The translations under genes were made by a program, and so were the position numbers. The notes under the pieces were generated by a model. The model saw only the letters and a program-made list of their open reading frames with translations, searched no databases and was not told where the DNA came from. Positions 54,110-61,993 of a stretch of DNA of 64,000 nucleotides are shown here, piece by piece (the stretch's first letter is position 1; the number at the start of each line of letters is the position of its first letter). Origin of the DNA: an uncultured Lachnospiraceae bacterium (GTDB taxonomy: Bacteria > Bacillota > Clostridia > Lachnospirales > Lachnospiraceae); NCBI GenBank assembly GCA_910577675.1, contig CAJTOR010000017.1:1-64000 (forward strand). Direction: 5' to 3'.

Positions 54110-54438
54110 CAGGGGGATGCCATGCAGATGCTCCAGGGGGAAATGGCAGGCGAAGCGAACCGGTCTTACATCGGACGATGATGTTATGGCGCTTGTAAAA
54201 GAAAAATTGAGAAATAAGGACGAAAACGCATGAAAATTCTGATTGATACGAATGTCCTCATATCTGCGGCTTTGAATGCCGATGGTGTTCTAATCAGGCT
54301 TATGTGAAAGCCGTTTCTTATCCTAACCACAGATTGATTTGCGAGCAGAATATGGACGAAATGAAGCGGATATTCAATCACTAGCTTTACTGGTGCTGGA
54401 ATTAATACCCATCCCAGCAGAAGAGAATTTTTCTAAAC
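54110..54438 (+). pseudogene. PIN-domain toxin remnant with an antitoxin tail
   Basis: ATG 54230 starts MKILIDTNVLISAALNADGV, the PIN signature with the first catalytic Asp, then frames break: QAYVKAVSYPNHRLICEQN is one base out (to the stop at 54382-54384), and LALLVLELIPIPAEENF follows in yet another frame to about 54438. Upstream, DDDVMALVKEKLRNKDENA ends with a stop that overlaps the ATG (ATGA), typical of an antitoxin-toxin junction. At least two frameshifts make the toxin inactive. Confidence 0.55.
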
Positions 54439-54487
54439 TGCACCTCCAATCCCTGGTCTGTGTCTCCAACTTTGGGGGTGCAGTTTA
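54434..54487. repeat. Inverted repeat after the PIN remnant
   Basis: 16-bp arms, TAAACTGCACCTCCAA (54434-54449) and 54472-54487, pair with one mismatch and a 22-nt loop. It lies just after the stop of the minus-strand gene at 54507 and may be a terminator without a T-run. Confidence 0.6.
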
Positions 54488-54506
54488 CAACATCACTAAT
54501 TCAAAA

Positions 54507-55265
54507 CTACTGCATTTCTGGCGGTCCTACCAGGAGGTTAAAATTCTCTTGAACATCCGGGGAAATCCAAGCACTGCATTCATTTGCCCAAAAATCAACG
54601 ATTACATATGAAAAACATTCTCCATTTATATCTTCCATATTCAAAATCAGTTGAGAAAGACCATCATTATAGAAATCCACCATAATTTTATTACTCAAAG
54701 CAGAAATATCTAACATCAAGGCAATCGCTTCCTGTGTAACCTTCAAGTTAAGTTCAAGTTTCGAAATACCTGCATCCTCATTCGTATAAAATACTTCTTT
54801 GACTTCACACGGATAATCATTCATCAAAGCAACCGCCTTTTCTTTTAAGATTTCTTCCGACACACCAGAACATGCCTTAACTCTTTTCTGCTCATTTATA
54901 AGAGGGTTTCTTGCCGTATATACATCATAAATCAACTCATTATTTATGTCGTAAACCATGACTTGAAGCCCTTTTACCTGATCCAATCGCTCATCACACT
55001 GAAGCGCTTCGTTCAAAACTTGAAGTGCCTTAACATCTTTAAGCGTGCATCTTCCCTCTCCCTGTGAAATGATCTCTGCCACGATAATCTGCTCCGACTC
55101 TGTTATAGCACGGTAAGAAACATCATGTTCTTCCAAATAATTCTGTACTGCATCTACAGCACCTTTTTCTGCCAACACTAGTTTTTTCCCAGCTAAAACA
55201 ACAAATGTAAAAACAACAAACAATACCACCACTACTACAATTGATTTCTTATACTTTTCCGCCAT
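54507..55265 (-). CDS. Membrane-anchored extracellular protein, unknown function
   Basis: A 252-residue protein with an N-terminal anchor (about residues 8-28, SIVVVVVLFVVFTFVVLAG) and a soluble extracellular domain rich in acidic residues. The start at 55265 has GGGAGG seven bases upstream. No family was recognised. The preceding 437-bp region contains what looks like a broken gene on the same strand. Confidence 0.65.
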   Translation of the reverse strand: MAEKYKKSIVVVVVLFVVFTFVVLAGKKLVLAEKGAVDAVQNYLEEHDVSYRAITESEQIIVAEIISQGEGRCTLKDVKALQVLNEALQCDERLDQVKGLQVMVYDINNELIYDVYTARNPLINEQKRVKACSGVSEEILKEKAVALMNDYPCEVKEVFYTNEDAGISKLELNLKVTQEAIALMLDISALSNKIMVDFYNDGLSQLILNMEDINGECFSYVIVDFWANECSAWISPDVQENFNLLVGPPEMQ

Positions 55266-55316
55266 AATAAAACCTCCCTCAACAAAAATATTTTCTTTTC
55301 TCAGTCTGAACCCCAT

Positions 55317-55683
55317 ACGCTAAACATTGTTTCAATACCAGCAAAACTATAACCTGGTATATAATAATCTGGCATAGTATTATTGTCTATCCATATCGCA
55401 CTCGGATTTTTCAGTTTAACATTCTCAAATCCCACGATTAATCTTTGTCCAAACTTTTGCTACAAATAAAAACAAACCATGCAGAGCGATTCCTATATCC
55501 ACCCTGCATGGTTTTAGAAAGATCCCCCGAACTTAATTCCGGCGAAGCGGATTGAAAACGATTCTTCCCCGAGTAAAACTGCCCTTGCACAAACCAGCCA
55601 ACGCCTGTTCTCCCTACCACAAAAACAATTATTTTATCGCCGTAAATATTTAGCTGAGAATTTAATACAAACTGGAAAATCAC
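55317..55683 (-). pseudogene. Broken gene fragment of unknown family
   Basis: The minus-strand frame 55438-55683 reads IFQFVLNSQLNIYGDKIIVF, then VVGRTGVGW and MQGGYRNRSAWFVFI. After its stop, another frame down to 55317 continues ENVKLKNPSAIWIDNNTMPD and ends FSVWGSD. Both parts look protein-like and are adjacent, which suggests one gene with a frameshift. No family was recognised and the call is weak. Confidence 0.3.
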
Positions 55684-55702
55684 CGAAAACCATAAACACT
55701 CT

Positions 55703-56254
55703 TTAACGTTCTTCTTTTAACAGCGCATAATAACATTCATCACAAATCCCCTGATTATTGCTACCTGCACTGCGCAGTGTCCCCTCATATTTCATCCCGC
55801 ATTTTTTCATTACCCCACCTGAGTTCGGATTCCTCGGGTCATGCCTTGCCTCAATCCGGTTTGCCCCAACCACATCAAAGAGAAAATCCATAACTGCTTT
55901 TAATGCCTCGGATGTAATGCCCCTGTGCCACCAGGCTTTTCCGATACAATAGCCAATATGCATCATCGAAATACTTTCATTCATATTTACCACAGCAATA
56001 TCTCCGACCGGTTCCTCCCCGTTATCTTTCAATGCGATGGTCCAATGATAATAGTTATCGTCCAGGTACCGATCCACCCAGCTTTCTACAACCCTCTGGC
56101 TGATTTCCTGGCTTTTGTGGGTCGGCCAGGTCAGATATTTTGTGACCTCATCGTCCGATGCCCAGTTTTTATACACTGCCGCAACATCTTCCATCACATA
56201 TCTTCTTAAAATCAATCGCTCCGTTTCCAATCTCTTAGTCCCACAATGCTGCAT
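55703..56254 (-). CDS. GNAT-family N-acetyltransferase (RimJ/RimL type)
   Basis: A 183-residue acetyltransferase. It has LETERLILRRYVMED at the N-terminus, the acetyl-CoA region HIGYCIGKAWWHRGITSEAL (about residues 100-120) and NRIEARHDPRNPNSGGVMKKCGMKYEG, all usual for RimJ/RimL-like enzymes. The substrate may be a ribosomal protein N-terminus or a small molecule. It follows DUF4132 protein 3 by 45 bp on the same strand. Confidence 0.93.
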   Translation of the reverse strand: MQHCGTKRLETERLILRRYVMEDVAAVYKNWASDDEVTKYLTWPTHKSQEISQRVVESWVDRYLDDNYYHWTIALKDNGEEPVGDIAVVNMNESISMMHIGYCIGKAWWHRGITSEALKAVMDFLFDVVGANRIEARHDPRNPNSGGVMKKCGMKYEGTLRSAGSNNQGICDECYYALLKEER

Positions 56255-56299
56255 AGTCCCGTCCTTTCCAACTTCCTCTCTGTTTCCAATATATCACCT

Positions 56300-59200
56300 T
56301 TACTTCTTCTCTTCCCGCGGCTGCGCTGTTGCCCTGTCCACCTGCAATGTTATCTCACTAAAATATTTAGCTGGGACATCCTTTATAAGGCATTTCTCAA
56401 TATCATCCCTCTCATATAGCGGACAGTTTGACTCATCCTGACCCAGCCGGTAAAAACACAGGCTTTCGATTGTGACATTTTCATTAAAACAGCCTACAAA
56501 ACCGCCGGAGAAATTCAGTATGGCTCCCATTCCAATCCCCTTATCCTCGCTGCAATAGGATTTAATACATCCCCCGTCAATCACCATCCCGTGATACCAG
56601 CCCGCTGCCGTAAGCCTGCTGTTAAGCGACATATCATTCACAACACGCTTACAAAAACGGGAGGATTCCGACTCATTTAGTTCTTCTTTCCCCGGTGTAT
56701 AAATCAGGCGCTCCAACTGTAAAAATGGCTGGGAAATTTCATAGTCCGCAAGCTGCTGCCTCCAAACTTCCCTCTCCTCCACAGATAATTCAATCGGATG
56801 CACCAGCCCAATTTTTGCTCCCTCTGGTTGCGCTTGCTTCCCCTCACCCGAGGCGGCAGGAATATTTTCCTGTTGGTCTGCCGCCGCTTTAGTGCTATTA
56901 TTGTCAGGCAGCACATACTCTTCCTCATCCTGCGTGTTAAATGAGCCATCCTCCATATAGCGGAAACTCTGTATAAGCCTTCCGCCCTCATAAATACCCC
57001 AAATCAGCCCGGTCGCAAACTGGTGCATAATCGGATTTTTTACAAAGAGCTGTTTCCACGATTCTACACTCCACAGCCGCGCAGAGGACAGCGCCTGCTC
57101 CAGGCGCATTGTCTGGCTCGCAATTATTTCCTTCATCTGTTTTTTCATCTGCTTAAACTCTTCGTAAGCTGCCGCCGCCTTCTTTTCATCGTCCCTTTTG
57201 CCCGGCGCAGGGAGGTTTTTCAATTTTTTTCCTAAGATATGCTTTTCTTCTGTTCTTTCCTTTTCCTTTAACTCCTCTAAATCAGGATTCTCCTTATCCG
57301 CCGCTTTATCTTCCAGTTCCTCATATACCTCAAACTCAAGCGCAGGCGTGACCAACACACGGAATTTCCGCCCACCATAATCAAAGGTGCGCCCCAAGCC
57401 CTCATCAAAGCCCAGATCCGGGACAATCCGGTCAGCCAGCTCCTCACGGGTAATCCCAAGCTGCTCCGCTGCAAAGGAAAGCGCATCTCCCGCCGCCGTT
57501 TTCACCTGCCTGTATTTAAACTTGCGCGCAATCCCGTCCACGGTTAAAAGCGCCTGCGGCATCGGATTCAGGCTTAACGCCTGTACTGCCTCGCAGGCAA
57601 TCATGCCGCGCGCCTGCCTTGGCCATTCCTTTAGCTGGCGCTTAAACCTCTCAATAATCTCGTTACCCCCATGAATCGCAGCCGCATAAAGCACCCAGCG
57701 CTTTTTTGCCTCCGCACCAAGCTCAAGCCATTTATCAAACAATTCATTCACATAAACTGCAAACTCATCCGCCACAAGCGCTTTCGCCAGAAAGGCGGCT
57801 TTTTCATTATAACCGCAGGTTGTCATGGAATAATAGTACAGAAGAATCGCCTGCAAATACTCCTCCCCCGCTTTCTCCCCCGCAACAGTATGTACCACGG
57901 AAAACGGCGTTTCGTATGCCCAGGAAAGGCTGCGCTTCCTGCCGCCCTTATGGATTTCCTGCACCAGTTCCTTCTGCGTTAGCGATTTGCCCGCCGATAC
58001 ACCGCCGTCCTCCACGTTCAGCATATCCGAAAGCAGTTCTTTAAGCTTTGCACTCTTTTCCACTTCAAGCGCCTTTACAAGTAATTCCTGACAATCCATC
58101 CCGGACTCTTTCCATGCCGCCAAAACGCGGATCGCAAATTCTCTCACCGCCGATTTTTTTGACGAGAGCATTTCCTTAATCTCCTCCGCCCAGCCTGTCT
58201 GACGGATCAAAAGTTCAAGCATGAATTGTTTGACCTTCTTTGAGCTATCCCCAACATAATAAAGGATTTCTGCTTTATTCTCTTCCATTTTCTGTGAGAG
58301 TACTTTAATACCGAACAAACGTTCTGCCGCATCACCCTTTTTAAATGCAGCGATGGTTTCACTTCGACGCTCCTCTAAATACCGTCCGAAAACTTTCAAT
58401 ATCCCCGCGTGGAATACGTCCCGGTTCGAACCATAAAGATAGCACTCTTCCATCTGACCTATCCCGGAAAGCTGACGTGCGATATCAAGTCCTTCATATT
58501 CGAAATTCTCAAACAGCGCCTCCACCTTATTTGCACTGACTTTGGAAGAGTAATCAAACCAATCCTCGCGCAAATTATTATAAATAAATGAAAACCCTCT
58601 GTACATCCACATATAAGTCTGGAAACGCCGGTATAACGCTCCCTCCACAATGTTTTTATCCGTTCCCCTCAATACCGCAAATTCTCTTCCACCACCACCG
58701 TTATAGTAATAATTTTTTCCAAGCTGATCCACAAACGGATACAGTTTATCCACTGTAACCTCCCCGATCAAATAGGATCGAATCATTTCGGCATCCGGGT
58801 CTTTTCGCACCAGATTACTCAACAGTTTATTAATTACTTTGTCCTGATGGTAGACCTTCCTTTTCGCCATCAGTTCCTTGTACACTTCCGGTTTCTTCTT
58901 TTTAATAATTATAAATAACTGATTGGCGGTATCAAAATCTGCCTCGTCCATCAACTCAAAATATGCCTCTGGATTATCCTCTAATTGTCTTTCCAGAACA
59001 AGTGTATGCCCCTTTTTCGCTGACCAGCGGATATAGGTTTTAGCAGGTATATTAAACTCCCTGTCATAGGCTCCTCCCCCCACATAAAGATCCAGCGGAG
59101 TGGTAAGCCCAATCAGGTTCATTGCCTCAAGCGCTTCTTCCGGGTTTGCTGCCAGACAAATTTTTACAACATCCTTTAATTTTCCTGAAAGCGGATAATT

Positions 59201-59962
59201 CAGGTAGGCAAGACTTGCCACCAGTTTTAGTTTCTGGCAGGAAATACCATGTTTTAAACCTGCCAGTTTCAGAATACGGTCCGTCACCTCACCATTTTTC
59301 ACTGCTTCCTTAATTTCCGTAACAGACAGATGAAAAGGAGGGTATACCCTGTCCAAATATTCAATTGCGATCTCCTCATAACACGCAAGTAGCGGAAGAT
59401 CCTCCTCCATAACCTGCTTTTCCTGCGCATTTTCACACTTGTATTTTTTGTAAAAGTAAACTGCATATAAAACTAACTTGCCATGATCGGAATCATTTTT
59501 CTCATACTGGATTGCCTGCCTTAATATTTCTGTCTTCCCACAGGCAATATCTACCAGCCGGTCGCGCGAATAGGAACCGAGCGGATACAGATCAGCACCG
59601 ATAATTGCCGCGTAGGTCGCTGCCTTTTTCGCTGCATCCACCTCCACATCAACCGCCCCCTTTTCTGGGTCGATAATATCCATCAGAATCATGCGGAAGC
59701 ATGTGGAATCCCCCTTCGCCAACAACACGGAAAATAATCTGGATGCGATATCGCGTTTTCCATTTTTTACCAATTCCCGGAACAGGCGGATGGCAGGGTC
59801 CGGTATTACCGTGGATAAATTCTCAAAGGTAAAGCTGCAAAGAACCTCACGCCCGACATTTCCTAAGAGGAAATCCTCCGCGGACTTTCGTTCTGTTACG
59901 GAAAGGGGAAGAGAGTCTAAAAAGGTTTGGAATTTCTCTTCTAAGGTGTTGTTTGTGTTCAT
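56300..59962 (-). CDS. DUF4132 (MolR/YehI-like) protein 3
   Basis: A 1220-residue soluble protein, the most diverged of the three paralogues. It keeps RSLSWAYE (near residue 673), EAKKRWVLYAAAIHGG, MPQALLTVDGIARKFKY and FVKNPIMHQFATGLIWG (near 972). It has two extra low-complexity acidic or polar insertions: one after the EFEVYEEL region and one before KIGLVHPIEL. The end SEITLQVDRATAQ lacks the SEIVWQL of the other two. The start at 59962 has AAAGGAG upstream. The next genes on this strand upstream are the DUF4276/AAA pair and the SWIM protein, which may be cotranscribed. Confidence 0.85.
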   Translation of the reverse strand: MNTNNTLEEKFQTFLDSLPLSVTERKSAEDFLLGNVGREVLCSFTFENLSTVIPDPAIRLFRELVKNGKRDIASRLFSVLLAKGDSTCFRMILMDIIDPEKGAVDVEVDAAKKAATYAAIIGADLYPLGSYSRDRLVDIACGKTEILRQAIQYEKNDSDHGKLVLYAVYFYKKYKCENAQEKQVMEEDLPLLACYEEIAIEYLDRVYPPFHLSVTEIKEAVKNGEVTDRILKLAGLKHGISCQKLKLVASLAYLNYPLSGKLKDVVKICLAANPEEALEAMNLIGLTTPLDLYVGGGAYDREFNIPAKTYIRWSAKKGHTLVLERQLEDNPEAYFELMDEADFDTANQLFIIIKKKKPEVYKELMAKRKVYHQDKVINKLLSNLVRKDPDAEMIRSYLIGEVTVDKLYPFVDQLGKNYYYNGGGGREFAVLRGTDKNIVEGALYRRFQTYMWMYRGFSFIYNNLREDWFDYSSKVSANKVEALFENFEYEGLDIARQLSGIGQMEECYLYGSNRDVFHAGILKVFGRYLEERRSETIAAFKKGDAAERLFGIKVLSQKMEENKAEILYYVGDSSKKVKQFMLELLIRQTGWAEEIKEMLSSKKSAVREFAIRVLAAWKESGMDCQELLVKALEVEKSAKLKELLSDMLNVEDGGVSAGKSLTQKELVQEIHKGGRKRSLSWAYETPFSVVHTVAGEKAGEEYLQAILLYYYSMTTCGYNEKAAFLAKALVADEFAVYVNELFDKWLELGAEAKKRWVLYAAAIHGGNEIIERFKRQLKEWPRQARGMIACEAVQALSLNPMPQALLTVDGIARKFKYRQVKTAAGDALSFAAEQLGITREELADRIVPDLGFDEGLGRTFDYGGRKFRVLVTPALEFEVYEELEDKAADKENPDLEELKEKERTEEKHILGKKLKNLPAPGKRDDEKKAAAAYEEFKQMKKQMKEIIASQTMRLEQALSSARLWSVESWKQLFVKNPIMHQFATGLIWGIYEGGRLIQSFRYMEDGSFNTQDEEEYVLPDNNSTKAAADQQENIPAASGEGKQAQPEGAKIGLVHPIELSVEEREVWRQQLADYEISQPFLQLERLIYTPGKEELNESESSRFCKRVVNDMSLNSRLTAAGWYHGMVIDGGCIKSYCSEDKGIGMGAILNFSGGFVGCFNENVTIESLCFYRLGQDESNCPLYERDDIEKCLIKDVPAKYFSEITLQVDRATAQPREEKK

Positions 59963-60117
59963 TTTTGTTCATTCTCCTTTCAAGATTCGCTATCAACTCA
60001 TTATCTTTTAACAATTCCATTCAGTAATATTTGTAAATTACATCAAAAAAATCATATAAAAAATACTGTTCAGTAACGCACCACCTCTAATATTTCCATC
60101 ACAACTGGTGAAAATTA

Positions 60118-60681
60118 TTATTTTACATGCTCCTCTTCACAGTTTAAAAGTTTATATATGCCATTCACAAACATCTTAAAACTAACAGAGGTATTCCGTT
60201 CCACTTCTATGTATTTCGCAATCCGCTTCGCCCCATCAATTTGCTGATGTTCCGGCAAAATCATTTGTAATTCATGTTTGGGTGATATAATATCATCTGG
60301 AACACGGTACTTTTTCTTCTTCATAATTTTACTTAAATCCCTGCAATATGCTGAAGAAACTGCCTCTAAATCTCCAAAATACCAAGATTCCAATTCATGG
60401 CATGCAATTCGAATCAATACATCCCTTTTTGTCCCATTACATATTTGTAATAACTGCATTTTTAGTTCCCGACAATTATTGCTATCCTGATCTTGTACAA
60501 TAACAAACTTTACATCTGGTTCATTCCATGCTGAAAGCTTAATCCGGATGGACTTTTGCAAATCGGATTTCCCTGAATGTGGAATTGTTTGAAAAGTAAC
60601 ATCTTCAGGCAATATCTTGGGCAAAATTCCATCCAGAAAACATTTCATTGATTTTTCTTCCAACAAAAAAACTAGTTTCAT
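60118..60681 (-). CDS. DUF4276-family (TOPRIM-like) protein
   Basis: A 187-residue protein with VFLLEEKSMKCFLDG at the start (catalytic Glu of the TOPRIM-like fold), VIVQDQDSNNC (Asp-x-Asp metal motif) and RIACHELESWYFGDLEAV, the E-x-E/W-[FYL]-x-D-x pattern of DUF4276. The start at 60681 has TGGAGG six bases upstream; an alternative GTG at 60693 is within the site. It lies 59 bp after the ATPase stop. ATPase plus TOPRIM-like pairs are a known plan in phage defence (PARIS, AbiL-type). Confidence 0.82.
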   Translation of the reverse strand: MKLVFLLEEKSMKCFLDGILPKILPEDVTFQTIPHSGKSDLQKSIRIKLSAWNEPDVKFVIVQDQDSNNCRELKMQLLQICNGTKRDVLIRIACHELESWYFGDLEAVSSAYCRDLSKIMKKKKYRVPDDIISPKHELQMILPEHQQIDGAKRIAKYIEVERNTSVSFKMFVNGIYKLLNCEEEHVK

Positions 60682-60740
60682 TCCTTCCTCCACTTCTGTA
60701 AAATAAACCCGCTTTTATCACCCAAAACAGATTTTCCGTT

Positions 60741-61913
60741 TTACTCTCCCGCCAACAATCCCTGCTTCCATAATGCCCCCGGTAAATCTCCCGCATCACA
60801 CAATGATTTAACCAATCCATTATCAGAAGCTTTTTTTATCGCAGTAAATCCGTCCTTTTTTTCCATGTAATAAATCTCCTCTAACTTGACTGCATTTAGA
60901 AAATCCGGCGAATGTGTGGATACAAAAACCTGACCCCCTTTTTCCGCATAAAGACGGAACTCCTCTGCCAATTCCTCCAACAATTCCGGATACAATTGAT
61001 TTTCCGGTTCCTCAATACATAACAGGGCATGCTGTTCCGGTGAGTTCAGCAAAACAAGGTAAGTAAACATCTTAATAGTTCCATCCGAAACAAACTTCGC
61101 AGAAAAAGGATTTTTAAACTTCCCATCCTGAAACCGCAAAACAATATATCCATCCTGCGTTTCCTGAGCTTCCACCTTCTCAACTCCGGGAACACGACAT
61201 TTCATTTTCTCAACTATCTCTGAAAATCTCTCCGGATAATTATCATATAAATATTTTGCCACTGCCGATAAATTATCCCCTGTTCTTGAAAGCTTTTCAC
61301 TATAGACTACCTCCTGCCTCTCCCTGGCAGCATCAATTCTAAAATCAGAAACATACCAATCCTCAATCAACCGCCGGAATGCAGATACTGCCTCAAACTC
61401 CTGAAATTGCCCTAACCCCTTAATTGCCAGGATATCCGGAGAATCCAATTTCTGTTTCCGGCGTTTTGCCGACCTTACATCATCATAAGTGCTTAATTTC
61501 CCCTCCACTACAATACCTTCACCAAGAGTAAAATCCAACACCTTCCAAGGTGAACCATGTTGCCCCCTTCGAAAACGCAATACTTCCTTCTTAACCACCG
61601 CTTTATTTTTACCATCCAGCCCGATTGCAATTTCATAAGTGATTAAAGGAACATTTTTATCAGGTCTAAATTGTATTACAAACTCGATATCTCCGGCTTG
61701 GTCACGGGAAATCACCTCTTTAAAACCTCCCCTTTTTGCCAGGGCTATTTTTACATTACTATTCAAACAATCATTCAAAAAACCAAAAATATCAAAAAAT
61801 GTCGTTTTTCCGCTCCCATTCTTTCCCAAAAACACTGCAAAGTTAGGAATATCGTGAACTTCAACATTATGAAACACCCTATAATTCACTATTTTTAAAG
61901 TTTCAATCTTCAT
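60741..61913 (-). CDS. AAA (OLD/RecF-like) ATPase, partner of DUF4276
   Basis: A 390-residue ATPase. Walker A GKNGSGKT (about residues 29-36) is followed by a helical insertion, then FVSDGTIKMFTYLVLLNSP (signature), LLCIEEPENQLYP (Walker B with catalytic Glu) and VFVSTHSPDFLNAV (H-loop). The start at 61913 has TGGAGGG upstream; a frame to 61928 includes this site. It is encoded just ahead of the DUF4276 protein and shows no damage, unlike the ATPase at 48846-50143. Confidence 0.85.
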   Translation of the reverse strand: MKIETLKIVNYRVFHNVEVHDIPNFAVFLGKNGSGKTTFFDIFGFLNDCLNSNVKIALAKRGGFKEVISRDQAGDIEFVIQFRPDKNVPLITYEIAIGLDGKNKAVVKKEVLRFRRGQHGSPWKVLDFTLGEGIVVEGKLSTYDDVRSAKRRKQKLDSPDILAIKGLGQFQEFEAVSAFRRLIEDWYVSDFRIDAARERQEVVYSEKLSRTGDNLSAVAKYLYDNYPERFSEIVEKMKCRVPGVEKVEAQETQDGYIVLRFQDGKFKNPFSAKFVSDGTIKMFTYLVLLNSPEQHALLCIEEPENQLYPELLEELAEEFRLYAEKGGQVFVSTHSPDFLNAVKLEEIYYMEKKDGFTAIKKASDNGLVKSLCDAGDLPGALWKQGLLAGE

Positions 61914-61993
61914 TTCAGATCCCTCCATATGGTTGCTGAAACTTCCTCTTTTTCCTTGACACTGACTTTCTCCCCAAAAAATCGTACCGTTTT

